A stretch of DNA of 64,000 nucleotides from Rhizopus arrhizus (taxonomy: Eukaryota; Mucoromycota; Mucoromycetes; Mucorales; Rhizopodaceae). Positions 57,475-64,000 of this stretch are shown piece after piece. The number at the start of each line of letters is the position of its first letter. Positions within the stretch are counted from its first letter, which is position 1. The DNA is taken from the NCBI GenBank assembly GCA_024220505.1, contig JAKZZE010000026.1:682001-746000 (forward strand). Reading direction: 5' to 3'. The notes beneath the pieces are model-generated. The model worked only from the letters and a program-made list of their open reading frames with translations, did not search any database and was not told the origin of the DNA. The position numbers and the translations under genes were made by a program.

Positions 57475-58221
57475 TTAATACTTGGCAAAACACTTGTCAC
57501 GAGGACAGCGAGCAGCATGTTCTTTTGACCAGGGGACATTACCCAAGCAACGATAGAAATTTTTAGCAACCGAAACAAAAGACAAGGAAGGATTGGATGT
57601 ACCAAGAGAGGAATTCATTGGAGTGGAGCTTTTGTTCAGCAGATCCTTGTACTTGTTGCATTTTTCGGTTGGATGATTTGCAATACCATGGATTGCGCAA
57701 CGGAATTTACTTTTCATACTTCCAACAGGAGAATGCTTCTTGACAGTACCAAGTAAGTTGCTTGATAAGCTAAAATTCTTTGGGTTATACTTTGATGCCT
57801 CTGTTCCACTTGTTAGGAGAGACGAAGATGAAGGCTTGGAAGGAGCAGACTCTTGACGACTTGGATTGCCCAACTCAGAACACAAGTTGGATGACAAGAC
57901 CATTCTAGCTTTTGCTGCAACTTTTGTCACGGAGTCTTGTTGATCTCTTCCAAGATTTAACAAGGAGCGAGAGACCTCCTGACGTAAAAAGTTTGGCAAA
58001 GCACGCTTGTAGATGGAGGCTGTCTTGATATCATCATCCCACGTGGCAGCTCTGCTGATTCTTTGAAACCTATCTGTGAATGCTTCGATAAATTCCATTG
58101 ATCCCATCTTAAGTGATAAGGGCTGGTCCATGTGCTCCAGTTCCTGGGCTACGTCTTGTGCCGCATAAGTCTTGATTATAATTTTACGAACCTCAGACCA
58201 AGTCAAGCTACGCCCTTTTAA
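57475..58221 (-). pseudogene. LTR-retrotransposon gag remnant
   Basis: Open frame of about 245 codons without a proper start; an in-frame stop lies just above 58230. It reads like a retrotransposon gag: WSEVRKIIIKTYAAQD, a FIEAFTDRFQRISRA helix and LPNFLRQEVSRSL. After a Ser-rich linker come two Cys/His clusters, CAIHGIANHPTEKC and CLGNVPWSKEHAARCP, which replace the usual CCHC knuckles. Pol and the 5' LTR were not found. Probably Ty3-type by the linker and clusters, but this is not certain. Confidence 0.65.
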
Positions 58222-58704
58222 TACTTCGTTGATCCCTGTTCATTTTGATGGGAACTAGGCGAGACCTGTTACGTTCTGGTAAAGTAATTTAAAGGTAACG
58301 ATAAAAACCAAAGAATACTTTTTGAGACTGAACTTTATTTAAGACAATCTTAATTATTCAAAAGAAATCATTACAAAGTCTACTATTTATATTCTTCTAT
58401 CAGTTGGCGGGTAAATGAGTAGTTATGAGCGTAGATCCAATAATTGACATGTTTGATTGAAGAATGATCACTGGATCGATTATGAAAATTTTTAATTCGT
58501 TGTTTTTATAGATCTTATTGTTCTTTAACTGATCTGGGAGAATTGTCCCGTCTTCATTGAGAGGAAAGATATATTTATATGAAATGCCTCCAGTCAGATC
58601 AAAGTTGACTAGGTACCTGATCCATTATTATTCATTTACAGAAATGATGAATAGTAAATGTTTTAATCGCAAAATTAAATAAAAAAAATTAAACAAAAAA
58701 ACAA

Positions 58705-61359
58705 TAACGTGCCACCAAGCTTAAACCTGAAAAATTTTTTGACAATTTTCAAATGCTATAAACTTTTCCACAAATAATCCAACAATAAAACAAAGCCATA
58801 ACAATTATTATATAAACCTTTCTGAACATTTCTTATGGATTAGATTGTTAATTTTATTAATAATATTTTCTTTTTATATCATTTGAAAACATGCGGTATT
58901 TCAAAATTTTAGCTGGTAGTCCTTAGGGAAGACATATATTGAAACAAATTTTTTTAATACCGTATGGTAGAGGACAGATAAACATAACAGTCACATATTA
59001 CGTAATCAATATGAGAGAGCTCGTACTATAACATAGGTGCCTCTTCTCCCTTATTCATACTCTAAAACTATGCCTCCACTTAACGCTAGAAAACGAGCTT
59101 ATCTTAAAAAACATAGAAATGAGACGAACCAATTTGTCCCTCATTTAAATGATCAAGACTGGGACATGAGCGATTCTGAGCTTATAGAATTAAGCAACAT
59201 AACTGAAATGCGTAATGCTGATCCTACAATCAGCATGTCAATCAACAATGTTTTGCTTGATAATAATGTAAAGCGAAACAGACCTTTGTCTTATTCGAAA
59301 ACCTCTAGGTCAACACGCTGGAGACGAGAAAAAGAAGCTAAATCTGTTAATGATAAGGGCAAACTCGAGAGTTTTGGATTTGTATCTATTGCCCCTGTTG
59401 TAGAAGCCAGTTCTCCCATATTGTCAAAGAATGAAATACAACTTTTGAGAATCCAAGAAATACTTCCAAAACTTCAAATGTATGTGAAACCTGTGATGAA
59501 CTCGAAGGATAAAGAAAACACGATCGAGAGATACAGTTTTATGCAATACTCTTCGATTTATACTTACTTTATTAAGAGAATTGAGGGTATTCCTATTACT
59601 TTGGCTTCTCGTGAGGCAGCTAGAATTCATTGGGCAGATAACAACGTTGCGTATCGTGCCATGACTATCGTGAAATGGGCTAAAGAATATTTGAGTCAAG
59701 GGGTGTTATCGAGACATCGACAAGGTGTTCATTCAAAAAGAAAGTCTTTTCTTAATGATGCCGATATCAAGGAAATGGTTCTCGAAGAAATACGTAGAAT
59801 GAAGCCTGCTGAACGTTCCTTGGTTACTATTAAAAAATTCATTGATGAAGTAGTTATCCCATCCAAATTGGGCGTAATAATGCAACCTGTTCCTGAAAGC
59901 ACGCTCAGTAACTATCTCCATGAATGGGGTTATGTCTATAGAAAGAACAAAAAAACCATTTACTTCGATGGTCACGAACGCGAAGATGTGGTCGAGTATA
60001 GAAGCGTTTGGTCGAAGAGGATGCTCGAATATATGGAAAAAATGGATTTTTACTCTGGAGAAACTGAGGAAGATGTATTGGAGCCAAATGCATTACCAGA
60101 AGGCGAGAGAAAGTGCGTGTTCGTTACGCACGATGAAAGTACTTTCTACGCAAATGATGGTAAGAACGATATGTGGTTAGCTGATGGAGAAAATTACATC
60201 AGAAAAAAGGGTCCTGGGCTATCTATCATGGTGAGTGAGTTTCAATGCCCTTGCCATGGAACAATGAAGATTCAAAAGTGGTCTTCAAGAAAGCTGTTCA
60301 AGGCAGGTACTGCAAGAGATGGATGGTGGACTTCAAAACACATGGTTGAGCAGTTAAAAGAAGATGCAATCGGCCTTTTCGAAGCACTTCACCCCAATTG
60401 TGTAGCTGTTTTTCTCTTTGATAACAGCTCCAATCATGGTGCTTTTGCTGATGATGCTTTGGTCGCCAGCCGAATGACTCTCAATGAAAAGCCTTGGCCA
60501 TTGAGTGAGAAATTCCAGTTCCGAGATACTGTATATATCTCAAGATCCACAGGTATGGAGGAAGTCCAGTCCTTCTACTATGAAAAAGAGATCAAGAAAA
60601 GGGATAAGAAGGGAAACTTGAAAACAAAAAAAGTACGTTATTTCAAGGGAATAAGAAAAATTTTGGAGGAAAGAAGTCTATGGATTGGACATGATCTGGA
60701 AGGCAAGAAATGGAAGTTACATTGTGGGGCTCCAGATAGAGTTAATCCAATTTGCTGCGCTCTCCATTTTTTAGAGAATTGCCCTGATTTTAAAAATCAA
60801 AAGTCTGCTTTGGAGGAGGTGATCATAAACTCTGGACACGTTTTTGAGCTGTATCCTAAATACCATTGCGAATGTAATTGGATCGAAATGTACTGGGGTG
60901 CAGCAAAAAGAGAAGCTCGCTTGAAATGCGATTACTCCTTTAAGTCTCTTGAGGAAAATATCGATTTATTTTTGGATAAAGCCGGCGATTTAACACATAT
61001 ACGTAGGTATTTTAGGAGATCAATGGACTTTATTGAAGCTTATAATCGATGTACTGATGTCAGAGAAGTTGTTCAAGAGGTGAAAAAGTTTGTCGAGAAA
61101 AAGTATTTGTCTCACAGAAAAGTCAGAGTGCCTTCAGGTTTGGTATAGTTAACAATAAATATCATTAAAACTAGGCTTTTTTTCTAAGAAAAAAACGTCA
61201 TTAAGTCCCTCTAATTTCAGGAAATAAGCAATGTCTATACTAAATGTCATGAGATGTCCAAAAAAAAAAAAAAAAATACACCTCATGTCCACGATGTCAA
61301 AAAAAAAAAAAATTGAAACAAAATTAAAATTTTTCAGGTTTAAGCTTGGTGGCACGTTA
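58705..61359 (+). mobile_element. intact DDE DNA transposon with 34-bp perfect TIRs
   Basis: The left end taacgtgccaccaagcttaa at 58705 and 14 further bases are matched exactly, inverted, at 61326-61359. The outermost bases are TA on both sides, as expected for TA-target elements. The 2.66 kb unit contains one uninterrupted transposase gene. Perfect ends and an open frame suggest recent insertion and possible activity. Confidence 0.93.
59070..61148 (+). CDS. fungal DDE transposase, 692 aa
   Basis: Intact frame; ATG 59070 (MPPLNARKRAYLKKH) is chosen because the 11 codons before it begin at GTG. The N-terminal third is basic and helix-rich with a HTH-like region (about 210-300, STLSNYLHEWGYVYRK). 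The catalytic domain shows VFVTHDESTFYAND (first Asp), VAVFLFDNSSNHGAF (second Asp) and YHCECNWIEMYWGAAKRE (Glu). The long insert between second Asp and Glu holds a Cys-containing stretch (IGHDLEGKKWKLHCG, CC). This pattern matches a widespread fungal transposase family related to the IS630/Tc1 clan but much longer. It cuts and pastes the element that carries it (family knowledge). All three acidic residues are present and no break was found. Confidence 0.9.
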   Translation: MPPLNARKRAYLKKHRNETNQFVPHLNDQDWDMSDSELIELSNITEMRNADPTISMSINNVLLDNNVKRNRPLSYSKTSRSTRWRREKEAKSVNDKGKLESFGFVSIAPVVEASSPILSKNEIQLLRIQEILPKLQMYVKPVMNSKDKENTIERYSFMQYSSIYTYFIKRIEGIPITLASREAARIHWADNNVAYRAMTIVKWAKEYLSQGVLSRHRQGVHSKRKSFLNDADIKEMVLEEIRRMKPAERSLVTIKKFIDEVVIPSKLGVIMQPVPESTLSNYLHEWGYVYRKNKKTIYFDGHEREDVVEYRSVWSKRMLEYMEKMDFYSGETEEDVLEPNALPEGERKCVFVTHDESTFYANDGKNDMWLADGENYIRKKGPGLSIMVSEFQCPCHGTMKIQKWSSRKLFKAGTARDGWWTSKHMVEQLKEDAIGLFEALHPNCVAVFLFDNSSNHGAFADDALVASRMTLNEKPWPLSEKFQFRDTVYISRSTGMEEVQSFYYEKEIKKRDKKGNLKTKKVRYFKGIRKILEERSLWIGHDLEGKKWKLHCGAPDRVNPICCALHFLENCPDFKNQKSALEEVIINSGHVFELYPKYHCECNWIEMYWGAAKREARLKCDYSFKSLEENIDLFLDKAGDLTHIRRYFRRSMDFIEAYNRCTDVREVVQEVKKFVEKKYLSHRKVRVPSGLV

Positions 61360-61904
61360 GCAGCAATATAAAATTAAAATCCTTCTTTATTGCAGATTTC
61401 TTTATATTGCGAAAGGCTCGCTTTATGGATAAAAAGTTGGCATCTATTTATATTCTTTGTGAGCGTAGATATAAAAGATATAGACTCGGTCACGATGTCG
61501 TGCTGAAGAACCAATGATTAAGCTAAAGCTTGTCGATGTTCTAATATATGCATCTGAAATTGAACAATAGAAATAATAACCAGTCAATTAACTTTAATCT
61601 AATTACTTTTGGGGTTGACAATTTATTAGACTCTCTAGGATGACAGATATTGATGCTATTGTTCTAAATTTGGAAAAGTGTGGAATTGTTCAATCATAGT
61701 TTAATCTTTTTGTGTATCGTTATTTATTTTAATACAACTGATATCATATAGAAAATAACTATGTTTACAACAGTAAAGATCATGATTTATTTATTGTTCA
61801 TGTTTACTTTATAGAATGAATCTAATAGTGATAGTTTTATATAAAAGAAGAAGAAGATTATATTTTATTTGATAAAGATTTAAATTATTATCTTTTATCA
61901 ATTT
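61360..61904. other. no gene recognised
   Basis: AT-rich sequence between the DDE element and the LTR-like motif. It may include the interior of a diverged LTR. Confidence 0.45.
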
Positions 61905-61967
61905 TAATATACTTCTTTTAGTTGTGATTATTCAATGTCCGTTATGATCAGACGCTGTTCTACAACA
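61905..61967 (-). repeat. LTR-like terminus, copy 3
   Basis: Starts TGTTGTAGAACAGC on the minus strand, like copies 1 and 2, then diverges after about 15 bp with only scattered similarity. It follows the gag-like frame 61975-62460 by 7 bp, where a 3' LTR would begin. Confidence 0.4.
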
Positions 61968-61974
61968 TTGTCCG

Positions 61975-62460
61975 CTACCGTACAATGATCATTCCGTTAT
62001 AAAACTTAAAACCATCATTACAAGCGGCATTTCGAAATTCCTTGTTATCGAAATTAATTTCGAGATATCTGTTTGGGCCGGATATGTGAACTACAAGACC
62101 CACATAGTCTTTGAATTGGTAATAGGCTAATCTATACAATTCACGATCGGATTCACGACGAGAGGTAACGTCAAAGAAAATGCTTCCAGAAGACTGAGAA
62201 ACTCCCCAATAGGTTGTTTCAATTATTACAGGATTCGTTGTATCAGAAGCAGTTGCTGCAGATTCAACTGAATGAGGTAAGGTAGCTGAAGCTTTAACAT
62301 GGAGTAAACTTTCACGAGTTACAGCAGGACGTTGGTGCGCTTTCCAGTAGGGTACAGTTGGATTACGTCGAGTTGTGGAGGTTTGGCTCGTCGGTCGAGC
62401 AAAGTTGTTGGGAGTTCTTCCTTTGTCAGGTGACTTAACTTGATTAGGCGAAAGAAACAT
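61975..62460 (-). pseudogene. retroelement gag-like N-terminal fragment
   Basis: Frame of 161 codons from ATG 62460. The C-terminal half, SGSIFFDVTSRRESDRELYR, YQFKDYVGLVVH and NRYLEINFDNKEFRNAA, resembles the ORF1/gag N-terminal domain of retroelements common in Mucorales (general recollection). The frame ends 7 bp from the LTR-like motif, so most of the element is missing. Its 5' end abuts the small C2H2 ORF at 62489 on the other strand. That makes this a junction of two remnants. Confidence 0.45.
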
Positions 62461-62488
62461 GTGTGTCAAAATAGAAAGTTGTTTTTAC

Positions 62489-62635
62489 ATGACGATTGAA
62501 ATGACCGAAATAGTCATAATTGTCCGTTATTGTACACTTTGTCAACACAAATACTCTAGATCTCAATCATTAAGAGATCATTACTTGAAAGCCCATGTGT
62601 TAAGGATACATAAGATTATAGTCACTTTATTTTAG
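62489..62635 (+). CDS. 48-aa single C2H2 finger ORF (orphan exon)
   Basis: Short frame with a perfect C2H2 finger: CTLCQHKYSRSQSLRDHYLKAH, spacing C-x2-C-x12-H-x4-H. It is nearly identical to the first exon of the gene at 3302, here without the transposase insertion. Homology to 3277-3361 begins about 25 bp upstream of the ATG and then jumps to 3793. The frame runs on past where the donor would be (HE/GGTACA in the other copy; here HVLRIH) to TAG 62633. It is probably a fossil first exon and not a working gene, although a micro-protein cannot be excluded. Confidence 0.5.
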   Translation: MTIEMTEIVIIVRYCTLCQHKYSRSQSLRDHYLKAHVLRIHKIIVTLF

Positions 62636-63386
62636 TAAAAGGAATCGGATATGATCCTAAATAATATGCTGACATAACTTGGAATCATTTATAACATTAT
62701 TCCCAACACAGATCAATAAAATACTTTGATTAGATTTTTATATTAAGCTTTATTCATATTAACTTCACATAGTCAAATAAGATGACATTGATGTATCCAT
62801 CATTCATAACTCGATATGAAAACAGTATTAATAAGCTACATGTAAAATATATCCAATAGATAGGCTACAGGTTAATTCGGATAATCTTCATTAAGGATAA
62901 GATGCTGCGTAATTGCACGGTTAAATTATATTAAATCCAGGAACTAAATCACAGTCAATCGCAGTCAATCATATACAAGTATTCTATGGATAAATGCTTA
63001 TGATGACAAAGATAACAATGGAAGAACACGTAACCATTATCTATTTGTCATCAGTTATATCATACTCATTAATTATTAATCCATAACATGAAATATTATC
63101 CGTGTATGAAAAGTATAAATAGAGTATCATTTTCTTATTAAATAAAGCAATCTCTTTATCGAGTCTCGTCCTCTCTTGTTCCTTTCTATTCTTGGATAAA
63201 TCAGACATGGTTGTAATATAGTTTATTGATAGTATGAGCATGTTGAATAAGGAATGACGATTACTTACCGGATCATCATTAGTCATGAAAACATTTATCC
63301 TGACTGAGATATTATTGTTAACAATGATATCCAATCACGGAACTAAAAGTCTTTATATTCATCCGTACCGTCTCCTTAAATAGTTA
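62636..63386. other. no clear gene
   Basis: A minus-strand frame at 63334-63041 has a good splice donor (GTAAGT near 63268) after MTNDDP and a charged stretch SKNRKEQERTRLDKE, but no acceptor or family could be fixed. Otherwise AT-rich sequence. Confidence 0.35.
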
Positions 63387-64000
63387 TACAGTGGGTGGAC
63401 TAATTGTCCCAGTGTTTCAACATTTTTTACTTTTGACACTGTAACTCGACCAATTCTTAGGCTATGTGACTAGTTTTATGCTCATTAGAAAGGTCGCACT
63501 TTGTGCTACATAATATCAAAGAGCCAGAGTTCGGAGATTACACAGTCTGAGTTAATCAGCAATAGAAAAAAAACACCGCACTGGGACAATTTTTCCGCTA
63601 CCTGCTTATTTTGCAATGTGTTCTAAACATCGCCTTCTTATCAATCAGAAATCACCGGAACTTACGTACCAGTCTTATCTATGATAATCTATGACTCATA
63701 TCTTTAATGTAAAGTATAAAAAGCTTTACGTTTTTCTTTTTTTTTACAATATTCTTAGTCTCTTTCTATACTGCACTTCTTACGACTTTGTCCCGCATCA
63801 AATGACTCCTACTATCAGCAAATCTGTTCAGAAACAAATCCAAATGCTTTTGGCTAGTAATATGACATATGAACAAGTTATGGAACGCATTCCCGGATTG
63901 AAAAAGTCAACTTTAGGTAGGTGTGCGAACAAGTTTTTTCCAAACCGAATGAAGGCAACCCCTGGTAAAAGAGCAACTATTGGTGAAACTACCAAGTCAT
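63387..64000 (+). mobile_element. Tc1-like transposon, left end, runs off window
   Basis: Left end at TA 63387-63388 followed by cagtgggtggactaattgtc. A related sequence recurs inverted at about 63575-63595 (cactgggacaattttt), forming a subterminal foldback. The transposase starts at 63802. The right end is beyond the window. Confidence 0.65.
63802..64000 (+). CDS. Tc1-like transposase, N-terminal part
   Basis: Open from ATG 63802 to the window edge (66 codons). It begins with a helix-turn-helix typical of Tc1/IS630 proteins: SVQKQIQMLLASNMTYEQV then ERIPGLKKSTLGRCANKFFP, followed by a Gly-Lys-Arg hinge (PGKRATIGETTKS). No break is seen in the visible part. Different in sequence from the 38588 transposase, so a second Tc1-like family. 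Confidence 0.8.
   Translation, partial: MTPTISKSVQKQIQMLLASNMTYEQVMERIPGLKKSTLGRCANKFFPNRMKATPGKRATIGETTKS

Noticed and set aside
1..64000. CRISPR arrays, tRNA and rRNA genes
   Set aside because: Looked for regularly spaced repeats and tRNA T-loop/anticodon patterns; none could be supported by eye.

Overview
The window looks like nuclear DNA of a Mucorales-type (Mucoromycota) fungus. It is AT-rich, with protein genes cut by short GT-AG introns (mostly 48-75 bp), long A/T homopolymers and many transposon remnants. The host genes are typically fungal: a VTC polyphosphate polymerase subunit, a Cch1-type calcium channel, a Drs2-type flippase, Put1 proline dehydrogenase and GDP-mannose pyrophosphorylase A. 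A propionyl-CoA carboxylase alpha subunit fits an early-diverging fungus. No rRNA, tRNA, CRISPR array or bacterial operon was seen. Species cannot be named from the sequence alone.

Layout. 1-8.4 kb: a giant inverted duplication (arms 921-3228 and 5944-8250, each with an identical secreted GH43 arabinanase gene) around a 2.7 kb spacer. The spacer holds a Tc1/IS630-type transposase fragment and a broken C2H2 zinc-finger gene. 8.4-11.7 kb: remnants of an ISXO2/Merlin-like transposase, an LTR, an unknown 275-aa ORF and a Tc1 transposase tail. 11.8-31.2 kb: compact host genes (VTC, PCCA, Cch1, an LRR protein, PUT1). 31.5-33.9 kb: a second palindrome, again with transposase N-termini and a C2H2 gene of the same family. 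33.9-37 kb: degenerate DNA with an 83-nt poly-T. 37-38.4 kb: GMPPA, with a Tc1-like element (38453-40042) sitting 32 bp upstream of its start codon. 41-45 kb: a mucoralean unknown protein gene next to a broken DIRS-like retroelement. 45.1-49.6 kb: the flippase. 50.9-51.6 kb: a TnpB/Fanzor-type nuclease remnant. 51.8-56.2 kb: four small host genes. 56.7-64 kb: LTR and gag remnants, an intact DDE transposon with perfect 34-bp inverted repeats (58705-61359), a small C2H2 ORF and the 5' end of another Tc1-like transposon running off the window.

How genes relate. The host genes are unrelated housekeeping functions: phosphate storage, propionate and proline catabolism, calcium influx, lipid asymmetry, mannose activation. 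They are not a pathway cluster. The strongest unexplained signal is a gene family coding an N-terminal C2H2 finger plus a C-terminal block with the pattern ILV-x5-LLI-x-G-x-E-x2-SR-x-PS. It occurs in the spacers of both palindromes, beside the same kind of transposase N-terminus, and as a lone first exon at 62489. Gene models with introns are given as overall spans with exon limits in the evidence; exon limits were read by eye from splice signals and reading-frame continuity.
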